From Scortum barcoo (lineage: Eukaryota > Chordata > Actinopteri > Centrarchiformes > Terapontidae): a DNA stretch of 64,000 bases. The stretch covers positions 9,881,001 to 9,945,000 of the forward strand of contig CM041553.1 of the NCBI GenBank assembly GCA_023238725.1, given 5' to 3'. Position numbers and translations under genes: made by a program. The notes under the pieces are model-generated. The model had not been told where the DNA came from, made no database searches, and worked only from the letters and a program-made list of their open reading frames with translations. Shown here piece by piece: positions 1-13,600 of this stretch (its first letter is position 1; every line of letters starts with the position of its first letter).

Positions 1-1624
1 TCTGCCAAAATTTCCACCTAAATCCTACATACTGATCTTTAAAGGGTAAAAATATTTTATTAAAAAAATAGGTCTTAGATACTCTGAAATATTGCCTTTA
101 AGAGATCTTTCTACAATGACTGCTTAAACTTTAATCTCCACCACTTTTAGGTCTCCTGTGTGTTTTTTTTAAATCCTGAAATGAAACCATGTAGCAACCC
201 AGTTGACACAAACACCTAGCTCTCTGTTCATGTGTTCATCTTTCCATCCATTTCTTTAAGCATCTATAGAAGAGCAGAAAAAGAAACTAAGGGGTTATGG
301 TTTTGGATACATACGCTGTTCATGGGGGCAACCTGATATCCATAGAGCTGCATACTCTAACACACAGAGAGAGACACGGGGAAGAGAAAGAGAAGGACAG
401 AGCATGCAGTCAGAGAGGAGGAGGAGGAGAGAAGGTAAAAGACATGTTAGTACATGCAAAGAGGCCATGGATACACTCTGCAGAGGGATGTGTCATTTTT
501 CTTATCTTATTTCAAATTATTTGAAAATGGACAAATCTACAAGACTCTGGGTGCTCAGAGCAACAAATGTAAATGTATAAACTCTGTGTAAATGTAAATG
601 TATAACGTTTTTCATTTCAAAGTAAGTAAGTTGTGACTGTGGTATAAAAGTATATTTTGGGTTTGCCAGCATTGTATTGGTTGGAGTGCTCTGCCAACAT
701 TGTTAAAACAGTAATGAGGAAGAGCCACATCTATGACCAATTACCTGCAGGCAAAAGGTGGAAAACATCTGAACCAGTAACCATTTATTAATAACTATTA
801 AATCTAACAGCAGCCTAACCAATACTGGATTCTTAGCAAGTATCTGATAACAATATAACTGCACCATATTCATATAACAACACATCACAATATATCTCTA
901 AAAAGCTAATATAAACCCAACCTGACTGATTCTACAGGCAAGATTCATGGATTATTAAGTTTAAATCTTGGTTTTACAATTAGCCAAGTGTGATATAAAG
1001 GTAAAATGTATAATTGAACCACTGAGTGTAGTAGCACCAGTCAAGTGCTGTTGCAAAATGTAAACCACAGAAGTGTTGAAAATGACACATTCTTTAAAGA
1101 GTGTATCCAATTTACACATTACACAGTAGGGATAACTTTCACAGAAGATATCACCTTGTCAAAAACATGCATGCACTCTGACATGGTTACATGAAGGGTT
1201 TAGCTTTCTTAAGTACCTGCTTAAACACTCATGATATTAACTTGATGATTGACTTGATTAACTTGGATGATGATGTGTCATTTCCGATACATCCACATGT
1301 TCAGTTTGACACATTCACGTTGCACCTTCAGTAACCTTAAAGAGGTAACGGGAGTGGTGCTGTGCCACATGACACTCACGGATGTATTAAAATGCCATTT
1401 CAAGAGTAATGTTATCATGATATTCACCTCAACCAGAAACAGGACATTGAACATTTTGGATTTTTTCATTTCAGATTCATCCACCGATGACAGCAGCAGC
1501 ACTGAAGCTGATTCTGAAAAAGGTGTTTAATCCATGGTTGGCTGTGCTAAGGGTAATTAGAAAAAGGACTGAATTTTACAAAAATGCACCTCAGAAACAC
1601 ACTTGAAATGCACTCCTTTCTTAC

Positions 1625-2789
1625 CAACTGTGCTGATTTCTCAGCATCTCCTTTCCTCCCTTTCTTCTCATTCTTCTTCCGGAAGATTTCCTGAAGCTGT
1701 GATGAGAGAAAGAACGAGGGTCTCATTGATGATTTAAAGCTCTGTTTGAAATTGAATGTCCATGTGCACAAACATTCACAAAGCCATTCACTCTTTCATG
1801 CTGGCCTAGGATTCAAGTGCTGGCCTTCTAAGGGTCTTAGGGTCACATACATTAAAGGGTAAATCAATGCTGAGTCACATCTGGCAGCAAACTGCAGCTG
1901 CACAGCAATCACTGTTAGTAATTTAGTATTAATAGTTTATTGCTTTTTGTTTTGTTTTCAGCCAACCGCAAAATATACAAAAAATGTTTTAAATAATAAA
2001 TAATAATAATCAATTTTGATTAATACCATTCAATTAATTCAGCTAATGCTGAAATTATTGTTACCTACAGTGCCAAAGCAAACACTGCAATGTAAATGAT
2101 AAAGGGATGTCTCCAGGAACATTTTAAGAGTAGAGATCAAAACAGACAACAACAGTGACTGACTTTATTCTGAATTCGAGATGGCAGAAAAATCAGAGCC
2201 CCTTTCCAAACCCTCAACATGGGAATTGTTTTTCAGTCCCACACCTGCCCACTCCCACAGGATCTTCGACCATTCCCGCCCACTCCTGCTGATGTGCCAT
2301 CCCACTCCCACCAGCCTCCACAGAGATTCTGATCACTTCCTGCCTGCAGCAGTGTTCCCAATTGAAAATCTGTTGGTCCCCTCCCACTGGGAAAGTAGGA
2401 TATTTCTTATAGGTCTTTAATCTAAAGAAATGTTATTACGCTCATTTAAAAAAAGTATGATGAAAATCAGCTTTTAAGTTCCTCAAATGTGCAAAAAAGC
2501 AGCCTCAGTTTAAGCCAGTGGAAACTGAAGGTAGATTAAAACATGAATCATCTTGTCTTTGTCCACCCCTGTTGTGTCTCTGATTATTTTCCATCAGACG
2601 ATCGGAGTAAAAGACATTGTTAATAATAACATATACTTCAGTCATGGGATAGATTTTCTCTCAGTATCAGAGACTCACCACCAAGAACTCCCTCTTGTCC
2701 ACCATCTGGTTGCCGTCTGCATCAAACATATTGAAAGCAATCTTAAAACCAGCATGGGGCTCTGGAGAACAGAGAGGAGAGCACATAGG

Positions 2790-2829
<40 letters not shown>

Positions 2830-3995
2830 AAGGCAATTTTAAATCCAGAAATAGCTCAGGAAGAAATGACATATAGGCGAGACAGCAGGGAGACGGGGCA
2901 GGTGGATAAATCTATATGAAATAAGAGATATAACATCTGAATTTCTCTACATTACTTCTACCTGTTTCTCACCGATCAGCTTGGTTCACTTCATGTCTTA
3001 ATTGTAGAAACATCAGAACACATGTTTTCCAAAGAACGCAAAAATCAAGACTTTTTCAAACTTTGCCAGTGCTGGTCTGGCAGAGAAAGTCAAAGACATC
3101 TTACACATTAATTTACTATGCAGTAACAGGGAAGTGACTAGTTGGAAATGTACTGACTGAATTTTGATTTCTATACCAGTTCTTTCAATTGCTTGATAGA
3201 AATCAAGTCATTACATTTCACATCAACGTTGATTAAATTTATCAAACAGCAACAAAGTAAACCTTTCTTGATTAATGAGGTCATGATTAATGGCTGATGT
3301 GGACACACACTGAGCTCACCGCATGCAAAACTCCTGTGGCTTTCTCTAGGAGGAAATATTGCTGCAATTTTCATTTTATCAAGTTATAAAAGGGTAAGGG
3401 TACAGAGAAGGAAAATACTTTGATTCCTGACTTTGGAAGGATGAAGAGTGTTGTTATGATGAGAATGTTTTAATATGAAGTGCAGTAAAGTACAGTTCTC
3501 AGAGAGTTATAAGACAGTTATTTTAAGGAACAAGCCGCACATTCTTGTCTACATTTAAGTTTTGAAAGGTTGTAAGTGGAGTATTTTTTCTTCTGCTCTC
3601 TCGTTCTCTCTCAGGCTCTGTCTTACCCCAAGGGGAAGGGGAAAACCAGCAGATTTGTGCCATAATTGCCTCTTGTTAAGTTCTGGGTGGGCCGGAGTAT
3701 AGTTCATATCATGCACCTTCGCTAACCTTGTTCTACAATAAGTACATCGTACTGCTAAAGTAAAAGGAGAGACAAGACACGTAGAATAGGAAAGTGGAAG
3801 ATGTGATGAAGTGAAGGAGCATGTGAAGCGAGACTGAAACTAACTCACTTGTCAGGATGCAGAGCAGGAACAGGTACTCTGTGTATGAGATGATGCCTGG
3901 TAATGAGACCAAAAACAGAGAGAGTTAAAGATAAGGTCACATTCAACACACACACACACAATGTTTACAGATGTTCAAAAGACCGTGGGCCTCCT

Positions 3996-4029
<34 letters not shown>

Positions 4030-5968
4030 CTCACATAATCCTTCCTTTCATGAAGATAGCATCTTAAAATGTGTCTTCTGGAGCTGAGCTGCCAACAGCC
4101 GTTTGGCCACACACCGTCTCTTTTTCTACACCCCGAGAGTCCAAAGTAAAGACACTGGCTGGTAGGGGTGTGCGTGTGTGTATGTGTCTGTGTTTGGATA
4201 AGCAAGTGAAAAATGTTTTAGGAGATGATCCGTTCTTGCCTCAGGCCCATTTAGGAATCTTTGCAGTTCCATCTCACCTCTCTCTCCTTCTTTTTTCGCT
4301 TTCTGTCTGATCGTTCAGATAGTTCTGGGTGACTCGCTTGAGTGTTACGGGAGACTGCTTTCCTGTGTGTGTGTGTGTGTGTGCGTGCGGGCATGTGTGT
4401 GTCAGTGAATGTGACACCAGCTAAGTCCAGCATCAGCCTTGAGTTTTCCTGATGCTCGACGGCTTTGTGTAGAGGAGCTGGTTTGGAACTGAACTCTCTT
4501 TTTCCCCATGCGGCCTGAGCTGTGTAAAGACCAGCAGATACACTCTGAACCTCCTCAGGTTTCTGCAATACATTCTGCATTTCTACACTCACATACTTTC
4601 TGTGATATGCTACTGAAACAAAAGGCAGGTTAAAATTGATCCCCAGGTCAATTTTATTATCAACTTTCAGTCAAAGATGGAATTTAGTTTCGAAGTCATT
4701 TGTTTGCTACACATTTCTGTTAATATTAGTTCATGACTCATATCAATAACTGATCCTGAATTAGTTCTTTAAGAAGAAAGGAAAACTTCCTAGCTTTAAT
4801 AAAACCATACTTAATTAACAATAAAACAATGGCAGGCTCGTGAACACTTCTCAAGTGGGATCATTCCCAAGGCAGTCAAATGTTGAGTTTGTCAAAACAT
4901 AAGCAAGTCCGTTAAGGAAAAACTTCATCATATGCACAAGTTAAGTTAAGCTGTACCAGAGGTGTAACATAAACTCACTCTAAGGTACGTTCACACAACA
5001 ACTGTTGAGTCTGACAGCTGACAACATGGATTTACATTAACTATGATCTGTCTGCTAAATACATGGACGCATCAAGTGTTTCTAAACCAAAGTAATAACA
5101 TGACAGTGTAAGGTTACTGTGTAATAAAATGGGCATATATAACAAATACTGACATATTGTAAAGCCCACACACACACACAGAGTCAACAATGTTCAGGCA
5201 ATACCATGCATTCCTCTGCCTGACACATAGCTCTGTCATTCTCAGAAATCCAAAGCCATCCCAAGGATTTGAACTGTCCTCGCTCATCATGGTATGAAGA
5301 GAAGAGCATGTCCTGACATCAGCATACACACACACACACACACACAATTTATTCACATGACTCATATGAGGGACAGCATTCAAACAAAGCTGAACTGAAT
5401 ATATTTAACATATTAAAACATGTGTGGACAAACAAATGAGGGGTTTAGACGTAATAAAAACAAATACATATACAGTGAAAGGTATTGTTGAATGCTGATT
5501 GTGCGTGTGTGTTAGTGTGTGTGTGTGTGTGGTCTTGGCAATACGCCATGAGCAATTTGAATAGACATGTACTGTATATAACTTCCTGTCTTCCTCTTGA
5601 AGACTTGAGATAGGTTTACAAACTCTCGCTTTCCTCTTTTTCTTTGTGCTCTTTCATTTCACCCCCTACGTACATACTGTACATATTCATTCCTTTATAC
5701 TCGTCTGCTTCTTCAGTTTCTCTACCTCTCCCCCTCACTCCATATGTGTTTTTCTTGTCCTCTTCTTTTTCTCTGCTCCCCTTCCCTCATCCCTTTTTCA
5801 TCTTCTACCTTTCATTATTTTGTCTCTCTGATTAAAAAAAGGACTATGGCATATACACACCATGCTCCAGGACACTGGTCCCTGAGGCGTAAATGTAACA
5901 CACACTAGTTCCAAGGTGTAAAACATTATCATGGTAGGAGAGGAGAGGGTGCGTTATATTTAGCAACT

Positions 5969-6024
<56 letters not shown>

Positions 6025-6103
6025 TATCACTACAGGGACTCACTCACAGACTGTGTGATTTCTCTGTTACACTCTCCTGAAGCAAATGCTTTAATTAGGG
6101 GGA

Positions 6104-6157
<54 letters not shown>

Positions 6158-6305
6158 GCTGTAGATAATTTGTTCTCTTCCCATATGCAATGAGGAAGAG
6201 AGGAGAAGAGGAGAGCAGAGGAGAGGAGGTTTATTTTTAGTTTTTTCAGCAGGTTGGTTTGGAAGGACAGCATGGCTCCAACCCCGGATTAGAGACACCT
6301 ACAGT

Positions 6306-6343
<38 letters not shown>

Positions 6344-9084
6344 CTCACAAGCACTACTTAGTCACACTTCGGCAGGTAAGCCCTGGTAAAAGCAAGCAAA
6401 TGTACTGAAAGCTGCAAAAATGCTGTAAAATGTATAAAATTGTTCCTCACTTACTCCTCGTGTGAACAGAAAATCTAAACTTTTGTCATAAACTATAATA
6501 AAATGAATATATTGGGTATCTTTATAAAGCAAATTTAACTGTTATGGCTAAATCTTAATACACTGACATTCACTGACCTTGTTACTATCTGACTGCTTCT
6601 TATTTACTGTGTGCATTTGTATGCGAAAGCGAGTGCAAAGGTACTCAAGGTGCCTTTGCTCCTGTTTTTTTTGTGTGTGTGTGTGTGAATGTGTGTGTGT
6701 GTGTGCTTATACTCTCGCCGACCTCGTTCTCTCAGGTTGCGGAACAGTTTGGAGGATCCTCTCCACACTGGGGGAGTTTCTGTCAAAATCTTCTCCAGCT
6801 CCTGCCACACGCACACGCAAAAAATAAATATAAAGAAAAAAGACAAGCAATTTACAACTGACTTACCTGACAAACACCATGGAACTACAAACCTTCACAC
6901 TACAATCCATATTTTTTACAGACAAATAAACAGAGAAAGAAAGAGTAGCATGCCATGGACTATAGATGTCATTATAATGTTGATAATACATTTTCTAAGT
7001 AATTATTAATGGATTAATATTTTCACTTGTTTTAAAAAACATTTGCAAACACCTAAAAGTGCTCTGAAAAAAAGTGCATTGTGCCCTTGAGATTGTGTTT
7101 TTAAGAGAAATATAAGGACAATGAGAAGATATTTCATTTTTTTTACTCTTTCTGACCACTACTGGCACTCTGGTACAATGTTTGTTTAGCAGGTTTTTCT
7201 TGTATTTCGTGCTCTACCAGAATGACCACACGATACACAGTTCTGCCTGCTTACTGCAGAGAGAAGTAATGCAAATGTGCTCTGCATTCAAAGCCACTCT
7301 TTTTTTTTTTTAACCATTAAACAACTGGTGGAGTGGCAGGGACGGAGAAGATTGCTTGTTGATGTAAACATGCTTGTAAAAATATGCAGGCTTTAAATAC
7401 ATACAAGTTTTATTATTATGTGCAATATTCTTCATGTGGATCTTTTTTCCTTGGAAAGAGTTTTTACATCTATGCAAATGTCTCAGACTTGGCTCATTCT
7501 CATTATGCAACAACTCCTGTGCACTGCACTCCTTTATTTTCACTTGTTACTTTAGATTTTAGACACTTTATATTTGTATTTTTGTATTTTCTTTATTTTT
7601 ACTTTTTAGACAATTCTTTTATTATTATTATTTATTGTTACTGTATTATACTCTGGCAAAACAATTTCCTTCGGGATTAATAAAGTACTCTTCTTTTTTT
7701 TTGCTAGTGTTTTCCAAGGAAGCCTTCAATTACACATTGGATCTCTTTTGTTAGTAGTAATTGCACATTGTTTTCCTGTATTTCCACTGGAGATGGCAAC
7801 ACCTTAACATTAACATTAACATTAACAAACATGACCATGGTCAATCCCACTGACAACAACAAATTATGACAGGATAACGGGCTGCACATTCATGTTTTTG
7901 TTCTATTTTTCTCATGTACATTTAGAATTAATTGCTAAAAAATTCACTTTATTTCAGTGTATATGATGACACTGTAACCACCTAAACTCCTCTGTGTAGA
8001 CTAACGCAACAACAACTTTGACCTACATAAGCAGCCAATAAACTCAGGGCTGATACGCTCTACTTGTTTTCTCAAATATAATTCAAAATGTTGAGCTGTT
8101 TTTGCACTGTGCTGCACCCATTTCTATTTTCCCATTTCTATTTCATGGCCTAAACACAGTGTGGAGGCCAGTAAGGACTTGTGATTATTCTTTACACAAA
8201 GTCACAATAAATCATGCACTAATGCTAAATGTAGTATCTGCACATTTACGTCAAGAAACTCCAACAACAAGCAACAACAAGCTTGGCAAAATCAGGATTC
8301 TAACTTTGCAGAGTACACAAAGCATGCAACAGATGTAACATGCAACAGATGCCTGCAAGCCGGAGGAACAGGAGAGAGAGGCATTAAGAGTGTGTCTCCC
8401 ACCTGTTTGGTCAGGGACCTCCAGGGCCTCTTGTCTGCCAGGGAATGAGACAAAGGAGGAGAGAAGAAGAAGGGAAAGAGGAGAAGAGAGTTTGGGTGGG
8501 CTTGGTCAGATAGCATCTGTATGATCTAGAAATGGGTCTTAATGTGCCGGGTACAGTCACAACACACACACACCAGCGCACACACGGACACACTCACTGT
8601 ATATACACTGTCATCATCACGGGCCCATTTGTACCGTCTAAAGTGCCCCGTGCTTGTCTTTGTAGTACGAGGAATGTCCCCGTAAAAGCACATAGTACTT
8701 TTGTTCTGTTTTATACAACAAAGTTCATCTAATTCAACTTCAAAGGGGGCATTAGAGGATGTCGGCTGCTGAGAGGGTATGTGCGGCTGTATCGTATGTC
8801 AGTGAGCCAGGGTTAGATGTAAACACACACATACAGGTGCACAGCTTGCACGCAATACAATCACATGCCCGCTGGAGACAGGAATGGCAGCTTTTTTGGA
8901 TGGGTGTTTAGTGATAATCTCATCTTCTGAGGACATTTTTAAACCCGTCGTCACAAAGGGAAAAAATAAGTGAGGTGTCTGTTTTAGATATTTACTGGTT
9001 AAGAGAAAGGGTAAATGTCAGCAAATGGAATGTGAACAAGTCAAGTGTGTGAGTGTGAGTGTGTGTGTGTGTGAGAGTGTGTGT

Positions 9085-9134
<50 letters not shown>

Positions 9135-10598
9135 ATGTGTGTGTGTGTGTCTGACTAACATTAACCTCAGACTAAACAATAGCCGTAAAGCCATCTGCTT
9201 TGAGGCTGGCTGGCTGGGACTAATCTGTTACGACTGGCAGCAGGCTGACAGAAACAGCAAAGATGTGTTTAAAGTCGGGAGTTTAAACCTTTTTAAAAAT
9301 TGGTTGCAGTAAAAACAAGGATCCATTTTACAACTGGCAATGACATCCTTATAGGGGAATCAGAGATAGACATTGACAAACTAAAAAACATCAAATTTAG
9401 TTAGTTGTCAAAGGCACATTAAGACACATTTTCAACTAAATGTAAATCTAAAAATACAGAAATGACATAATTGCAAAAAACATTTGGATTCAGCCAGCAC
9501 ACAAATGTTCAGTAAAATGGATATCATAAGAAGGTGAAACAGCTGGATGAGATCTTTTCTGTTAGGGAAAGAGATATTCAATGCATGATGCCAAATATTT
9601 TGATGTCACATGTAAATGTAATCAATCAGATATATCATATATATCAGATATAAGCCACATATTAATGTGGCTTATATCAATAAGCGCTAAAACTGTAAGT
9701 CTGTGTCAAGTTTAATTGTCAAATTTAATTGATGCAGATAGAGCAATAAGAGAAATACGTTCAAAGACATTTTGGGCCAGGGAAGCATGGTCTGTACATA
9801 ATATACAGACAGCGGGTCAGTCTCATATATAAAGATAAAGGCCTAGTAATTCCAGTGTTTTCCCTTCCAGGGCCAGAGTTTTGAAAACAAGTGAAAAAGC
9901 TCATTTGTGATTCTGTGTGGCGTACTTCTGGGTTCGCTCATGGTGACCGACTCGATGAAGTTCTGCGGAGTCATGTACAGCTGCCCTTCATACTCCACTG
10001 AGCTGAACATGCGGAAGCGGTGCTCGTGGGAAGACATGTACACATCTCCATCCTCAAAGTCAAACGGACGTCCCTGCAGACACAAACAGACAGAAAATTT
10101 CAAGGTTCCAAACATTTGTAAGAGATTAAGCAATTACAAGAAGAAAACATCATCAAGACTGGGAGCAGGAGATAAAGCAATCAAAGGAGTGCCTTCTGGT
10201 CATTTCTTTGCATTACTGACAATATGAACATAATATTTAGTGATGTTTAAATTACAGGCTCTAATAAAGGTACATGTAAAAAATGTACTTTCACTATTTA
10301 ACCAGCTGATCGGTGCCCCATCTTGAATGTGACGTCCCCAGCTGTGACAGCTTTCTGCAGAAAGCAGAATCTAAACTGTAAGTGCCTCTTCACTGCTTTT
10401 GAACCTCTGTAATGAGGAGATCCATCTATCCTTGGCATCAGCTCTCTCCATTTAGCTCTTGGAGATTATAAACAGTCAGCACCTCTGGTGTAGTACAATA
10501 ACACGAGAACAGGGGCATGCACGCACACGCAAAAATGCCTTTACTTTAACACGATGAACAGGGGTCACTGCACTTTGTCACTTTCTACTTGATTAGCA

Positions 10599-10639
<41 letters not shown>

Positions 10640-13600
10640 CTCTGTGTGAAGAGCCAGGGCTTCAGCTTGATTAGCTTGATTGCTGCAGTGTCGGAGAGCT
10701 GCTACGCCAACAGATTGTGCTGCATGAAGCTGTGCAATTAGCAGAGAGGTTTCCAAATTTAAACCTGTTTGGCCGCAGGGCCCAGCGCGCAGAGGTTCCT
10801 GCTCAGCTCAGCTAACATGCTAATGAGCATACAGATTCATTCATAAAGCTTTGATGCTGCCTTCACCAAGGGCGCTTTTGAAAGCATGAATAGGAGATGA
10901 GTGCTCGGCTTCATAGGAATGCATGAACTGTAGATCAGTGCTCGTGTAAGAGCTTGACATAGGCGCCCATGGCTTGTGAAATCACAGTGTAAGAGCACAG
11001 GCGCCCATGGCTTTGACTCTCGCTAATGAATGAAGTTTATAAAGTTCTGCATGCCATGCTGCACAACACGATGGAAAAAGTAATGTTGGGGGAAAAAAAT
11101 AATTAAATGGCAGGGATCTGAAATTACATTCAGTGTGGAACACTGTGTTCGTAAAGCACCTGGTCGTGCTCTCCTGACTGCACAGCAGATGCTCCAGGTG
11201 TTTTCCCCGCAGGCATCCCAGTGTTCTCCAGTCACCGCTGCAAATTTAGTCCATCTACTCAGTTTTCTTAGAGCCAAACTGTCCCATCCCCGTTCAATCC
11301 AGTCAGCTATGGCCCCAACAGACATCAATCAGTTCTTGAATTTAAGGTGTCAGAAATGACGATGGCTGTTTTTCAGATCCTGTTCTTAATTAGTTGGCAT
11401 CATACAACTTCAAACAGGAAGTAGCAGTTTTCTCTGTCAGAACAACGCTGCCTCTCAGTCTCTGCCTCTGAGACTGACAGTATTTAAGTGTAAACGAGAA
11501 CACAGCTGCCAGAACATTCCCGAGATGTCCTGTGTCCGAGCCCAGCCTCACCCAAACACAGTCTGGACAGGTTTCTTTTCTAAGTGTGGTCCAGTCCATC
11601 TCATGCTTCTGAACCTCTTTAGGCCTTTTACAAGCAACTGCCCTGAATCCATGTCTCTGTAGCCTCCTTTGTGTATTGATGGTATGGTTTCCTTGCTTCA
11701 CTTTTAATCACTGTCTTGTTTCCCAGCAGGTGACTTCTAATTTCTTTAAACCTAATTCTTCAGAATCCTTACCGGCCACCTTTGCTGACTAACAGATGGC
11801 TGTTTTTTTCCCATTCCCCCTGGAGCTATCCTGTCTAGCCAACTTGTTTCCTAGTTAGGTAGCCTACCTTCCTTCTTATGAGCTCTCCTGCTTCTAAACT
11901 ACCCTTCCTTCATCCCGGTGTCACAACAGGCAGCCATTCTACTCCTTTAAGTCTTAGATTGATAAAAAAAATGGTATCAGTTTGTTTCAGTGGGCCTACC
12001 AAAGAAAACTATTTCAATGTAGCAGATACGTATTTAATCAACACTGCATATTTCCTGACATAGGTTCTATTTTATCTCAAGTTACAGCTTGCCTGTGCTC
12101 ATTTAGGATAAATACAATCAGTTCAGGCTCTGTATCAGGAGATAGCCAATATTAAAAGACTCTTATCGTAAGGCAGCTGATATGTACAGTGAGTCTAATA
12201 AATGTTCCTTAGTTAGCTTTTTTTCTTCTCTGTTTATCTGCCCATTGTTTGTGTTGACTAATCGCTCGATCCATAAAATGTCAGAAAATAAGTAAAACAG
12301 TCTAAAACCCAAAAATGTTGATAAAGACAGTACACTCTTTCAGCTGAGATCCTGGAACTAGATATGGCTTGAAAAGTTAACGTTCAATTAATTATCAAAA
12401 TTGTTACCGACTATTTTAGTTGACTGACTAATTGTAACTAATCAGTTTCATACTGGCAGAAGTAAAAAGTAACGAAGTATGGTACAGTTACTCAAGTACT
12501 TTCCTGATGTATGTCCAGTATATCTGTTTTTATGCTACTTTATACTCTTACCTCCCACATTTCAAAGAAAAATATTGCACTCTTTATTCAGAAACATTTA
12601 TTTGACAGTTACAGTTACTTTATGGATTGTTTTTTCCCCATTCAAGATCCATCATCAAGACCATCATCTTATAAATGCCTAAATCTTCTAAAGTAGTTCA
12701 AACAACATTAAAATCATGCAATAATAATGTAATATACGTAATAATACATCATAACAACAAACTTCTAAAATGGTGTTTTCTGCATAATGAATAACTTAAT
12801 ATTTGGTTTGATGTTTTGACACTTTCAGTATGTTTTGCATAAGTATAGTAAAGACTTTGGAAGCGGGACTTTAACTTGTGATGGGGTGTTTTTCATTTGT
12901 GGTATTGCTGTTTAAAGGATCTAAAGCATCAGGTTGGACATCAGCGCACTGACACGGTATCCAGCTGTTCTCACCTCAACATTTAACCTTTGACTTTAAA
13001 GTTAAGCCGCTCAGTATCTCGGCCTTGCAGGAACTAGACCTAACCAGTGTCCGCATGTCAAAGCGTTGCTCCTGAATTGAAATCATCGCTGAGCTCACAG
13101 CTGCTCGCGGCCGGCTCTCTGACAGCATCACCCACGTGCTGTCATTTCAGCACCAGCTCGAGCGGAGAGCGCCCTCCCCGCGTCTGCGCGCGCACGTCGT
13201 CCCGCAGCCAAGCGGTGAGCGCGCAGTTTCCACTGGCCGAGCTGGGAATGAATGACACACTTTACATCCGCTACGGAGGAAAACTCAGCAGAGTGCCAGC
13301 GAGCACTGTGGAAGGGCTGGGCCTGGCCTGGACTGGCTCTAATCTCAGCGGAAGGACATGAAGAAAACAGTGGGCGCTCTCTGCCTTCTCCCTCAGTGGT
13401 CTGTCGCTTTCACTCCACAGCCCCCTTCCACCCCCCCGCCTCACACCGAGGAGTCAACACTGAGGGCAGCGCACCTTCCTCTCCACGTCTCTACGTGTCA
13501 CCGCCGCCCTCACTAAATGTGTCAGTCCTCCTACCTTTTCTTTGGCCTCCACCGTGGGGATGGACGCCAGCAGAGCGCTGATGCTGCGGCTCCCCATCCT

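Noticed and set aside
1474..1522. Plus-strand exon-like segment after TTTTTTCATTTCAG, and a minus-strand acceptor at the same place as a possible micu3 exon 8
   Set aside because: The plus-strand peptide is a Ser/Asp-rich string with no partner exons. On the minus strand the frame required after exon 7 hits a stop at once and lacks the expected SYWDxLRR-type sequence.
5644..5835. Overlapping plus-strand open frames
   Set aside because: Pyrimidine-rich low-complexity DNA in a micu3 intron translates to Ser/Phe/Leu runs; no homology.
11390..11701. Minus-strand 103-codon frame in micu3 intron 1 with a QRRLQRHGFRAVA segment
   Set aside because: Faintly like the N-terminal part of some Tc1-type transposases, but no catalytic motif, no termini and no second supporting segment were found.
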